This document shows, piece after piece, positions 1 to 7,242 of a stretch of DNA of 13,553 bases (position 1 is its first letter; each line of letters starts with the position of its first letter). A program made the translations under genes and the position numbers. The stretch is from CALHAX01 sp039816705 (GTDB lineage: Bacteria > Pseudomonadota > Alphaproteobacteria > Rhizobiales > CALHAX01): assembly GCA_039816705.1 (NCBI GenBank), contig JBCBXF010000068.1, positions 1 through 13,553 on the forward strand, written 5' to 3'. Under the pieces are notes generated by a model. That model worked only from the letters and a program-made list of their open reading frames with translations, did not search any database and was not told the DNA's origin.

Positions 1-1169
1 AGGACCTGCTCAATGGTGCCGTGCGTGACAAGGTGGTGATGATCACAGGCGCCGGGGGATCGATCGGGTCCGAACTGGCGCGGATGACAAGCGGGCTGGG
101 CCCGCGCAAGATCATCCTGTTCGAAGTTTCCGAAACGGCGCTCTACGCCGTCGAGCGCGAGCTGAGGGAGCTCGAAGCCGCGTTTGAGGCTGGCCTGACG
201 GGTACCGAGACCGATCGTGACGGGACCGTCTATGAGACGGACCTGAGCCGTGCCGGCGCGCAATTTCCTGAAATCGTCGCTCTACTGGGCTCCGTCACGA
301 ATGCCGGCGATCTGGAGCGGGCGTTTTCATGCGCGCAGGTCGACGTGATCTACCATGCCGCGGCCTACAAGCATGTGCCGATCGTTGAGGACAACATGGC
401 GGTCGGGGTGCACAACAACAGCATCGGAACGCTCCGCCTCGCGCAGGCGGCCAACGCCGCGAAGGTCGATCAGTTCATTATGATCTCGACCGACAAGGCT
501 GTGCGTCCCACGAACATCATGGGGGCCAGCAAACGGCTTGCCGAGATCGTGTTGCAAAGTCTTGCACTCGACCCCGGGACGCACACTCGCTTCAGCATGG
601 TGCGCTTCGGCAATGTGCTTGGCTCATCGGGTTCCGTCGTACCGCTCTTTCAAAAGCAAATCGCAGCTGGCGGCCCCATCACGGTCACGCACCCGGATAT
701 CCTGCGCTACTTCATGTCGATCCCGGAGGCTGTACAACTCGTCATCCAGAGTGGCGCGATGGCGGAGCAGGGAGCGCTTTATGTGCTCGACATGGGTGAG
801 CAGGTGAAGATCGTCGATCTCGCGAAAGCGATGATCAATCTTGCCGGCCTCAGTGAACGCACGGCCGACAATCCCGACGGTGATATCGAGATTGCGTTCG
901 TCGGGCTGCGACCGGGTGAAAAACTGTACGAAGAGCTGCTGATTGACGGCAATTCAGAGAAAACGCGTCATCCGAGCATCGGTCGGCAGATTGAGCCCCG
1001 ACCCGAACTGGATACGCTGTTTCGTGGCCTCGAACAGCTGGAGCAGGCGTTCACCGAGCGTGATGCCGATGCCCGCGTGAAGCGACTGATTGCGGAACTT
1101 GTACCGGACTATCACGCGCCCCAGCATGAGGCCGCTGGGCGGGTGATCCCCTTCCGCCGTGCTGTCTGA
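1..1169 (+). CDS. Nucleotide-sugar 4,6-dehydratase, CapD/FlaA1/WbpM family, 5' end outside window
   Basis: Soluble SDR domain of a polysaccharide-biosynthesis dehydratase that typically acts on UDP-GlcNAc or a related UDP-sugar to feed capsule, O-antigen or exopolysaccharide synthesis. The frame stays open to the left edge (codons from base 3 read DLLNGA before VRDKVV), so the GTG at 21 is not the real start. Long family members have about 600 residues with an N-terminal membrane domain, so that part is missing. Counting from base 21: dinucleotide-binding GAGGSIGS at 10-17; HAAAYKHVP at 112-120; catalytic region STDKAV at 156-161 and MGASK at 167-171, where Met replaces the usual SDR Tyr, as in long WbpM/CapD enzymes; GLRPGEKLYEEL at 295-306. 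A segment of extra residues near 52-80 lengthens the loop after the second helix. Family assignment is firm; the exact sugar is not determinable here. Confidence 0.93.
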   Translation, partial: DLLNGAVRDKVVMITGAGGSIGSELARMTSGLGPRKIILFEVSETALYAVERELRELEAAFEAGLTGTETDRDGTVYETDLSRAGAQFPEIVALLGSVTNAGDLERAFSCAQVDVIYHAAAYKHVPIVEDNMAVGVHNNSIGTLRLAQAANAAKVDQFIMISTDKAVRPTNIMGASKRLAEIVLQSLALDPGTHTRFSMVRFGNVLGSSGSVVPLFQKQIAAGGPITVTHPDILRYFMSIPEAVQLVIQSGAMAEQGALYVLDMGEQVKIVDLAKAMINLAGLSERTADNPDGDIEIAFVGLRPGEKLYEELLIDGNSEKTRHPSIGRQIEPRPELDTLFRGLEQLEQAFTERDADARVKRLIAELVPDYHAPQHEAAGRVIPFRRAV

Positions 1170-1306
1170 TCACCGGAAGAGCCATGGGCGCTGCTGCTTG
1201 CGGAGCGCGTTGAAAGATATGGTAAACAAACGTGTGTAGCGTTTCGGCACAACTCATGGTGTGATGCGCGTGTAGACAAACGGAAGAGTTCGGGGGGACT
1301 TGTCCA
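1170..1306. other. Intergenic spacer with imperfect direct repeat
   Basis: This 137-base gap separates the dehydratase stop from the small ORF at 1307. It holds an imperfect direct repeat, GTAAACAAACG at 1222-1232 and GTAGACAAACG at 1272-1282, with related GTGTAG sequences nearby. Spacing between copies is 50 bases. I find no convincing -35/-10 pair and no hairpin with a T-run. It may hold the promoter of the small ORF or the terminator of the dehydratase, but the sequence does not settle this. Confidence 0.35.
1292..1297 (+). promoter_or_regulatory. Ribosome binding site of the 63-aa ORF
   Basis: A run of six G lies 9 bases before the ATG at 1307. It is the main local support for translation of the small ORF, although a pure G-run is a weaker anti-SD match than GGAGG. 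Confidence 0.4.
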
Positions 1307-1498
1307 ATGATCTTCAGAGATGACGTTATTTTTCTGATAGACGAATACGTTGCGCGGTTTGGCGAAGCGCCTGCCGGATTGAATCGTCAGCGATTTCCGT
1401 CACGGCGGGACTGGATGTCGATCACGCGCGCAATACGCGTATCACTCGACAGCGACACACCGATCCGGGCACCTATCGAGATGTCGCGCGCCGCTTAA
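1307..1498 (+). CDS. Small hypothetical protein (63 aa)
   Basis: I do not recognise this product. The case for a real gene is an ATG preceded by a G-rich stretch (1292-1297, 9 bases upstream) that can serve as a ribosome binding site, a position in otherwise gene-free sequence rather than antisense to another gene, and a compact soluble-looking composition. The N-terminal third reads as an amphipathic helix (MIFRDDVIFLIDEYVARFG), followed by a basic stretch with RRDW near residue 33-36. There is no signal peptide, membrane segment or cysteine. It ends 18 bases before the stop of the convergent ABC exporter. It could be a small regulator or a chance frame; confidence is moderate. Confidence 0.5.
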   Translation: MIFRDDVIFLIDEYVARFGEAPAGLNRQRFPSRRDWMSITRAIRVSLDSDTPIRAPIEMSRAA

Positions 1499-1503
1499 TC
1501 GCG

Positions 1504-1516
1504 GGCGACAGTCGCC
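1504..1516. terminator. Short inverted repeat between convergent genes
   Basis: GGCGAC (1504-1509) and GTCGCC (1511-1516) form a perfect 6-base inverted repeat with a single central base, workable as a 5-bp stem with a 3-base loop. It lies between the stop of the 63-aa ORF and the stop of the convergent ABC gene. No T-run follows on either strand, so intrinsic termination is only a possibility. Confidence 0.25.
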
Positions 1517-3424
1517 TCAAGCAGCGTCGGCTGAAACACCGAACTGGAGATCGTGCAGCTTGCTGTAGAGCGCGCGCTCTGCAAGCAGCTCATCGTGCGT
1601 GCCCTGTTCGACAATTCGCCCATCTGACACAACGCAGATCCTGTCCGCTTTCCGGATCGTCGACAGGCGGTGGGCGATCAGAATGCTCGTGCGGTTCTCG
1701 AGCAGGCGTTCCAGCGCATCCTGCACCAGCTGCTCGGACTCACTGTCGAGCGCGGATGTTGCTTCATCCAGCAGGACGATTGCCGCGTCCTTCAACAGGG
1801 CCCGCGCGATTGCGACGCGTTGCTTCTGGCCACCTGAGAGTTGAGCACCGTTTTCACCAATGTCGGTGTCATAGCCCTGCGGCAGCGCGGATATAAAATC
1901 GTGGGCGTTGGCGTTTTGCGCTGCGGCGATCATCTCTTGTGATGTTGCGTCGGGGCGACCGTGCATCAGGTTGTCGCGAACCGTACCGGAGAAGAGGTAG
2001 GTGTCCTGCCCGACGTAGGCGATCGCGTCGCGCAGGGATTTGAGTGTGATCCCGGTGATGTCGTGTCCGTTGATCTGGATTGTGCCAGACTGCGGATCAT
2101 ACAGGCGAAGCAGGAGCGCCATGATCGTGCTCTTGCCACTGCCGGAGGGGCCGACGAGCGCGCACGATGAGCCCGCTGGGACGTCGAAGGCTAGGTTCTG
2201 CAGGACCGATTTTTCCGTGTCGTAGGCGAATGAAACGTTTTCGAAGCGGATGTCTGCGTGTGCAATCGCGACATCGGTTGCATGCGGTGCATCGGAAAGT
2301 TGCACGGGGCGGTCGATCAACTCGAACATCAAACGCACGCCGATCAGGAATGCCTCCATGTTCACCTGCAGGCGCGCGAGGCGTTTCGCAGGTTCATAGG
2401 CCAGGAGGAGAGCGGTGAGGAACGACATGAACGCGCCGGGCGTCTGTCCGCCCTCGATGATCATCCAGCTTGAGACGAGGATCACACCCGCGATCGCCAC
2501 GCCGCCGAGTGTTTCCATGAGTGGACTTGTGCGGGCGGAAAGATGGGCAATGCGGTTGGCCCGATCTTCCACGCTCTCTATCGCCTCGAACATTCGCCCG
2601 CGCATGGCGTCTTCGAGGTTGAAGGATTTGACGACGCGGATGCCCTGCACCGTCTCTTGCATCGCCATCACGATGCGGGAGAGAGAGAAAAATTCTGCCT
2701 TGGCTACGCGCCGCACCTTGCGCACGAGGGAGACGATGCCGAAGATCGCAATAGGCGCGATCGTCACGGCCAGAAGCGACATCACCGGCTGCATCCAGAC
2801 CATAACGCCGATCAGCGCGATGAGTGTCAGCAGATCGCGGCCAATGCTGGTAACGAGCAAGGTCAGCGCATTCCGCGCCGCCTGGGCGTTGTGAGAGAAC
2901 TGCGTGACGAGCAGGCTCGACGCGTGCGCGTTAAAAAACTCCATGCCGTGCGCCAGGATGGCGTTGAACATCTGGCGCTGTTTCTCCGCGACGATGGCGT
3001 TGCCGATGCGGCTGAGGATCACAGTCTGGCCAAAGGAGGCGAGACCCTTGATCAGGAAAATCGCCATAACGATGCCGGCGATGATCCGCGTCTTGTCGAC
3101 ATCGCGATCGACCACGACCCCGTTTACGACATCGCGCATGATGTACGCACTCAGCGCCGTCATCGCGGCTACGATCGCCATCAGGCCGAATGCGACGGCG
3201 TAGCGTTTCCAATAGAGCGGTACGCTCTCGCGCACGAGACGGCGGATCAGCGGCCAGCTGTCTTCTTCGAGGTTGCGGGTGAGTTTTGCGGCAATGGCGC
3301 GACGGGTGCGGGCGATCAAGCTTGTCGGGAGGGCTGCGGCGTCTGCGGTTGCAGGCGTCGCCGCATGCGCGTTGGTGCCGACGCGAGCGGGGCCGTCGAT
3401 GTTTGCATCACCGGTTGTCATCAT
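1517..3424 (-). CDS. ABC exporter, fused permease and ATPase (MsbA/lipid exporter-like)
   Basis: Half-transporter expected to work as an inner-membrane homodimer that flips or exports a lipid or lipid-linked substrate. With the start at 3424 the protein has 635 residues. An Ala-rich, low-complexity N-terminus (about residues 1-45) precedes six membrane segments spread over roughly 75-345. The ATPase follows: Walker A GPSGSGKST 425-433, Q-loop YVGQD near 470-474, signature LSGGQ 529-533, Walker B IVLLDE 549-554, H-loop His 585 in AHRLST. All catalytic motifs are intact. The frame is open up to an ATG at 3589, but those 55 extra residues are Cys-rich, unlike the family, and that ATG has no purine-rich site upstream, so I prefer the tandem ATGs at 3424/3421. 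The nearby dehydratase is consistent with an envelope-glycolipid role, but the substrate is unknown. Confidence 0.9.
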   Translation of the reverse strand: MMTTGDANIDGPARVGTNAHAATPATADAAALPTSLIARTRRAIAAKLTRNLEEDSWPLIRRLVRESVPLYWKRYAVAFGLMAIVAAMTALSAYIMRDVVNGVVVDRDVDKTRIIAGIVMAIFLIKGLASFGQTVILSRIGNAIVAEKQRQMFNAILAHGMEFFNAHASSLLVTQFSHNAQAARNALTLLVTSIGRDLLTLIALIGVMVWMQPVMSLLAVTIAPIAIFGIVSLVRKVRRVAKAEFFSLSRIVMAMQETVQGIRVVKSFNLEDAMRGRMFEAIESVEDRANRIAHLSARTSPLMETLGGVAIAGVILVSSWMIIEGGQTPGAFMSFLTALLLAYEPAKRLARLQVNMEAFLIGVRLMFELIDRPVQLSDAPHATDVAIAHADIRFENVSFAYDTEKSVLQNLAFDVPAGSSCALVGPSGSGKSTIMALLLRLYDPQSGTIQINGHDITGITLKSLRDAIAYVGQDTYLFSGTVRDNLMHGRPDATSQEMIAAAQNANAHDFISALPQGYDTDIGENGAQLSGGQKQRVAIARALLKDAAIVLLDEATSALDSESEQLVQDALERLLENRTSILIAHRLSTIRKADRICVVSDGRIVEQGTHDELLAERALYSKLHDLQFGVSADAA

Positions 3425-4004
3425 CGTGCAATTCAGCTCACAAACGGCGTTTGGGTCGCGGTTCACCCAGATACCCGAAACACTGACAACCAGGGACACA
3501 GGTCGGGACAAGACCTTTCTCCACGGGGCGCATGCGTCTGGTTGCACGCAGCGTGCGTCAACGCGGCCCGGCGGCGCGAGCCTTAACATGCAGCGCGAAG
3601 ACTTCGAAAGGCCCAGCGTTGCCCGATTGCCGCGGCCAATGCGTATGATTTGTCAGCGGTTTTTCGCGGTCGGGCGGGCGGGAGAGATCATGGTGCGCCA
3701 ATGGGCCCGCCGTGAAGTTACTGCGTTCGTAGTGGTCGAGAGACGTTGTGGCGGTTCCGCATGCTGATCGTGATGCATGAAGCAAGAACAATGAATGTGA
3801 GTGAGTGGTTTGATATCATTCAACTCGGCCCTTGCCTCTCACGAAGCTGATGTCTCTTCCTGATCCTCCCGAATAATCGCCACGATGAGCATTACCCGCC
3901 CTGTCTTAGACAACGGAAAGTGCGTGTCGGCGGTTTGATCTGGTTTCCAGACTGTTGTCCACCGTCAGCAATCGACCTTCCCCGAAGCGTAAAACCTCCG
4001 CCCC
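3425..4004. other. Gene-poor region (about 580 bases) with several short palindromes
   Basis: No convincing gene lies between the ABC exporter start and the deacetylase stop, both on the - strand. Open frames here are Arg/Cys/His-rich, lack ribosome binding sites and match no family I know. Structures seen: GCACG/CGTGC at 3544-3556, CGAAG-A-CTTCG at 3596-3606, TGTCT-T-AGACA at 3902-3912, TCTGG-TTT-CCAGA at 3939-3951, and a wider pair GACAAC (3909-3914) with GTTGTC (3954-3959) enclosing the last one. The region should contain the ABC gene's promoter and the deacetylase 3' end. I could not pick a -35/-10 pair, and no hairpin is followed by a T-run on the - strand. Confidence 0.5.
3902..3959. 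repeat. Nested inverted repeats downstream of the deacetylase
   Basis: The outer arms GACAAC (3909-3914) and GTTGTC (3954-3959) are exact reverse complements and enclose the hairpin TCTGG-TTT-CCAGA (3939-3951). Overlapping the left arm is TGTCT-T-AGACA (3902-3912). The cluster begins about 45 bases past the deacetylase stop in that gene's direction. It could be 3' UTR structure, a terminator without U-tract, or an operator for something not recognised. Confidence 0.3.
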
Positions 4005-5099
4005 TCAATTCGCCCGATTGAATGGGTTGGCATTGTTAGGGATGGCTTGTCCGGGTTTTAGGCTGGAGCTGTTGAGCTTGATCTTGGCCTTCGGGCGTGT
4101 GCGTTTGATCCGCTGATTACGCTCCGGGAGATACCTGAGTGCACGGCGCGCGACTTTGATCCGTTTCTTGTCGCCGCTCGCGCGCGCGGCAAGCAGGTCG
4201 TCATAGCGCTTCTTTAGTTTTTTGCGCGGCGGTGAATAGGATGAGGTTTCGAGGTGGACGATCTTGAAACCGTTCTTGCGCAGGGCGCGCAAAAATCCGG
4301 GCACCGCGGCGGCTGTCGAACGTTTGATATCGTGAAACAGCACGATACCTTTGCCGCGTTTTTTTAGTCGCGCGATCGTATGCGAGATCATGCGTGAGGG
4401 GCTGTAGCCCCGCGTGTCGCGGCTATCGACATCAATTGAAAACGCCGCAATGTCGCGCGACTTAAGATGCGTTTCCATGACGCTGGTCCGTCCGAGATAC
4501 GGAAAGCGGAAGAGCGGTGAAATCTTCTGTTCAGCCGCGGCCTCGATGGCGGCAATGCCGCGTTCGATCTGATCGACCGCGCGCGCCGGGCCACCGCGCT
4601 GAAGATTGCCGTGCGACCAGGTGTGTGTGCCGACCGTGTGGCCTTCACGCAGGATCCGGCGCACTGACTTTGGGAACGCGATTGCCATGCGCCCGACGAG
4701 GAAAAACGTGGCACGTGTGCATTCGCGTTCCATCGCCTCGAGGATCTTGTGGGTGTAGCGCGGCAGTGGACCATCGTCGAAGGTGAGCAGCACCTCCTTG
4801 TCCCTGAGCAGCTGCTTGCCCGGATAGTTGACGAAACCGAACTGCGGCCCGCCTTTGGCATCAAGCGTGATAGTGCGCGCGACGCCGAGTTTGCTGCGTG
4901 ACGGCTTGCAAGACTTGGCAGTCACTTCTGGTTTTTCGGGCTTGGCTTCTATCTTGACGGGCTTTGCTGTCAGCCCGACCGTCGAATTCTCGCTGCGACT
5001 TTCGGCAAAGGCCTCGGTTTGTGCAACCATGCCTGCAGCGAGTGCGCCAATCAGGGAAACAGAGCGGAGCGTCAGACCATTCGGGGCGGGAGCGGGCAT
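4005..5099 (-). CDS. Secreted polysaccharide deacetylase, NodB/CE4 family, with basic tail
   Basis: Predicted metal-dependent deacetylase of N-acetylated (or O-acetylated) polysaccharide, acting in the periplasm. With the ATG at 5099 it has 364 residues. A signal peptide is visible (hydrophobic SLIGALAAGMVA, cleavage likely after AFA near residue 32), then a Lys/Pro-rich linker. The NodB domain spans about 100-280: TFDDGP 106-111 (catalytic Asp, metal Asp), HTWSH 159-163 (metal His pair), RFPY 198-201, the DVDSRD motif 223-228, and LFHD 254-257. All five CE4 motifs are present. The last 75 residues are strongly basic (about 24 Lys/Arg against 4 acidic). The frame opens at a TTG at 5132; I prefer the ATG at 5099 because AAGAAGG (5117-5111) precedes it and it yields a normal signal peptide. 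Substrate (peptidoglycan, capsule or biofilm polymer) is open. Confidence 0.88.
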   Translation of the reverse strand: MPAPAPNGLTLRSVSLIGALAAGMVAQTEAFAESRSENSTVGLTAKPVKIEAKPEKPEVTAKSCKPSRSKLGVARTITLDAKGGPQFGFVNYPGKQLLRDKEVLLTFDDGPLPRYTHKILEAMERECTRATFFLVGRMAIAFPKSVRRILREGHTVGTHTWSHGNLQRGGPARAVDQIERGIAAIEAAAEQKISPLFRFPYLGRTSVMETHLKSRDIAAFSIDVDSRDTRGYSPSRMISHTIARLKKRGKGIVLFHDIKRSTAAAVPGFLRALRKNGFKIVHLETSSYSPPRKKLKKRYDDLLAARASGDKKRIKVARRALRYLPERNQRIKRTRPKAKIKLNSSSLKPGQAIPNNANPFNRAN

Positions 5100-5321
5100 T
5101 GGGGCAGCAGCCTTCTTCGCAAGCAAGACCAACGAGGTGTCTTTCAGCCCACAGCAAGATGCAAGCCGTAAGCGCTGTCGCTCATTGCGGTTCGCAAGGT
5201 CTGTGTTGTTGCCCGGTCACCTATGTGACGTGCGGGCTGGTCACAGCGCCGACCGTCTGAAATATCACAGCTTTCCACCTGTCGATCGTCCATCACGAAG
5301 ATGTGCGCCGGAGGCTCCCTC
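5100..5321. promoter_or_regulatory. Divergent intergenic region between deacetylase and mgtE
   Basis: About 220 bases separate the two divergent starts and must hold promoters for both. The clearest feature is the inverted repeat GTCAC-CTAT-GTGAC at 5216-5229, with a second GGTCAC at 5239-5244 in the same orientation as the one at 5215-5220 (24-base period). This is a plausible operator. I see no sequence resembling the Mg-sensing M-box or mgtA leader, although neither can be excluded by eye. No clear -35/-10 pair was found. Confidence 0.35.
5310..5314 (+). promoter_or_regulatory. Ribosome binding site that sets the mgtE start
   Basis: GGAGG lies 7 bases upstream of the ATG at 5322. An in-frame ATG at 5301 lies upstream of this site and has no comparable one, so 5322 is the better start. 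Confidence 0.75.
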
Positions 5322-6713
5322 ATGTCTTCTGAAACGCCTGAAACCGCTGACGCGGATGCTGTCGAGTTGAATGAGGAGGCGCAGCGTCCGGAATTCGTCG
5401 CCGAGGTGACGGAAGCACTTGAGCAGAACAACGATACGCGTGTGCGGGCGCTGGTCGATGATCTGCATGAAGCCGACATGGCGGACCTGATTGAGGTTCT
5501 CGATAGCGACACGCGCGGCGATCTGGTCCGATCCCTTGGATCGGATCTCAACTTCGATGCGCTGCCCGAGCTCGATGAGGCGGTGCGGGATCAGGTCATC
5601 GAGGCGATGCCCAATGCGCAGATTGCGGAAGCGGTCCTTGAGCTGGACAGCGATGAAGCGGTCTACATCCTCGAGGATCTCGACACGGAAGATCAATCAG
5701 CGATCCTGGCGCAAATTCCGGCGGGCGAGCGTGCGCAGATCGAGCGGGCGCTGGAGTATCCGGAAGATTCTGCCGGGCGTCTGATGCAGACGGAGTTTAT
5801 CGCGGTGCCGCCCTTCTGGTCGGTTGGCCACACGATCGACTATATGCGTGAGACCGCTGATCTGCCGGACACGTTCTCGCAGGTGTTCGTGGTCGATCCG
5901 ACCTTCCATCTGCTTGGCACGGTGTCGCTGGACCGGCTGCTGCGCTCGAAGCGGCCGACCTCGATCGACTCGCTGATGGAGGACGACAACCGCACAGTCT
6001 CGACCGAGCTGGATCAAGAGGAAGTGGCGCGCCAGTTCGAGCGCTACGACCTGATGTCCGCCCCGGTGCTCGATGAGGATGAACGTCTGGTCGGGGTGGT
6101 CACGCATGACGACGTAATCGAGGTCATCCAGGAAGAAGCGGACGAAGACATCAAGCGGATGGGGGGTGTTGGCGATGAGTCGCTGGCGGATACCGTGATC
6201 CGCGTGACGCAACGGCGCTTTATGTGGCTCTTGATCAATCTTGGCACTGCGATCGTTGCGTCGCTGATCATCGGATTGTTTGATGCCACGATCGAGCAGA
6301 TGGTGGCCCTTGCTGTGTTGATGCCGATCGTCGCCTCGATGGGCGGGAATGCAGCGACGCAAACGATGACCGTTGCGGTGCGGTCGCTTTCGACCCGCGA
6401 TCTGAGCCTCGTGAATGCGCGGCGTATCGTGACGCGTGAGATGATCGTCGGGCTGTTGAACGGACTGGTGTTCGCTGTCATCGTCGGCCTGGTCGCGATC
6501 GTCTGGTTCGGCTCCGGCGCGCTTGCGGCGGTGATCGCGGTGGCGATGGTCATCAACATGGTGAGCGCCGGGCTGGCTGGTATTCTCATCCCGATTGCGC
6601 TTGACCGGGCGGGCGCGGACCCCGCAATTGCCTCGAGTGTGTTCGTGACGACGGTGACCGATGTCGTGGGCTTCTTCGCTTTCCTCGGTCTTGCGGCCGT
6701 CTGGCTGATTTAG
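5322..6713 (+). CDS. mgtE: Magnesium transporter MgtE
   Basis: Homodimeric inner-membrane Mg2+ channel gated by cytosolic Mg2+. The 463-residue product has the standard order: an acidic MgtE N domain (about residues 25-125, helical repeats rich in Asp/Glu), two CBS domains (about 130-265; EYPEDSAGRLM at 145-155 opens the pair), the connecting plug helix, then five membrane segments from about 300 to the C-terminus. The pore signature MPIVASMGGNAATQ is at 334-347, and the last segments carry the conserved Asp in TTVTDVVGF (Asp447), which lines the Mg2+ site in the family. Length matches the usual 450 or so. The start at 5322 is chosen over 5301 because of GGAGG at 5310-5314. The gene heads a co-directional run with the GNAT gene 13 bases downstream. 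Confidence 0.94.
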   Translation: MSSETPETADADAVELNEEAQRPEFVAEVTEALEQNNDTRVRALVDDLHEADMADLIEVLDSDTRGDLVRSLGSDLNFDALPELDEAVRDQVIEAMPNAQIAEAVLELDSDEAVYILEDLDTEDQSAILAQIPAGERAQIERALEYPEDSAGRLMQTEFIAVPPFWSVGHTIDYMRETADLPDTFSQVFVVDPTFHLLGTVSLDRLLRSKRPTSIDSLMEDDNRTVSTELDQEEVARQFERYDLMSAPVLDEDERLVGVVTHDDVIEVIQEEADEDIKRMGGVGDESLADTVIRVTQRRFMWLLINLGTAIVASLIIGLFDATIEQMVALAVLMPIVASMGGNAATQTMTVAVRSLSTRDLSLVNARRIVTREMIVGLLNGLVFAVIVGLVAIVWFGSGALAAVIAVAMVINMVSAGLAGILIPIALDRAGADPAIASSVFVTTVTDVVGFFAFLGLAAVWLI

Positions 6714-6726
6714 GAGTTTTGTTCCC

Positions 6727-7191
6727 ATGGCTGTTACGGTGCGTCCACTTGAGGCGGGTGATCGCGCGCAGTGGGAGCCGCTTTGGCAGGCGTACCTTAC
6801 TTTCTATCGATCCGAAGTATCGGCAGAGGTGACCGAGACGCTGTGGCAGCGGCTGCTAACGCCCGGCGAAGGTCATGATGGCTTTTGCGCCTGTGACGCC
6901 GACGGTCGCCTCATCGGGATCACGCATTATCTGCTGCACGCTTCGACGTGGAGCATTAACGGCTATTGCTATCTTGAAGACCTCTATGTTGATGCGAACG
7001 CGCGAAGTTCAGGTGCCGGGCGCGCGCTGATCAAAGCGGTCGGTGATGATTCGGCAAAACGTGGTGCGACGCGGCTTTATCTCCACACAGAAGAGACCAA
7101 TGCGCGGGCGCGTGGTCTTTATAACAAGGTCATGACGCTGTCTGATTTCGTGCAGTACCGCTTGGCATTGGACGGCACGCCGCTCGATTGA
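6727..7191 (+). CDS. GNAT family N-acetyltransferase
   Basis: Acetyl-CoA-dependent acyltransferase of 154 residues, a normal length for a single GNAT domain. The acetyl-CoA pyrophosphate-binding motif A is clear: LEDLYVDANAR followed by R93-S-S-G-A-G-R-A100, the R/Q-x-x-G-x-G/A pattern. Motif B follows with a Tyr in ARGLYNK (Tyr132), the usual general-acid position. The N-terminus RPLEAGDRAQW is typical of small-molecule GNATs. The ribosome site AGGAG (6712-6716) overlaps the mgtE TAG stop, with 10 bases to the ATG, so the two are probably co-transcribed. The substrate cannot be read from sequence; a role with MgtE is not implied by known biology. Confidence 0.88.
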   Translation: MAVTVRPLEAGDRAQWEPLWQAYLTFYRSEVSAEVTETLWQRLLTPGEGHDGFCACDADGRLIGITHYLLHASTWSINGYCYLEDLYVDANARSSGAGRALIKAVGDDSAKRGATRLYLHTEETNARARGLYNKVMTLSDFVQYRLALDGTPLD

Positions 7192-7230
7192 AATGGCACG
7201 CTCTCACGCAGCATCCCCAACAGACGCCCG

Positions 7231-7235
7231 AGGAG
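7231..7235 (+). promoter_or_regulatory. Ribosome binding site of the thiolase gene
   Basis: AGGAG with 7 bases to the ATG at 7243. This is the strongest such site in the window together with that of mgtE. Confidence 0.7.
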
Positions 7236-7242
7236 ACTTCAC

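Noticed and set aside
21..23. GTG at 21 as the true start of the dehydratase
   Set aside because: The reading frame continues to the left edge with family-like DLLNGA residues, and long family members have an upstream membrane domain.
2543..3586. Long open frame on the + strand antisense to the ABC exporter (347 codons)
   Set aside because: His/Arg/Asp-rich composition with no family motif, fully antisense to a gene with intact catalytic motifs. Such frames are common in high-GC DNA.
3425..3589. N-terminal extension of the ABC exporter to the ATG at 3589
   Set aside because: No purine-rich site before that ATG, Cys-rich residues unlike the family, and tandem ATGs at 3424/3421 give a normal length.
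3273..3767. Open frame on the + strand of 164 codons in the gene-poor region
   Set aside because: Its first half is antisense to the ABC gene, it has no ribosome site, and composition is Arg/Thr-rich without motifs.
5200..5321. Mg2+ riboswitch upstream of mgtE
   Set aside because: The leader is short, and I could not recognise M-box helices or an mgtA-type leader peptide; only a short palindrome is visible.
5697..6728. Long open frame on the - strand antisense to mgtE (343 codons)
   Set aside because: Low-complexity His/Arg/Asp-rich translation with no recognisable domain; mgtE on the other strand is unambiguous.
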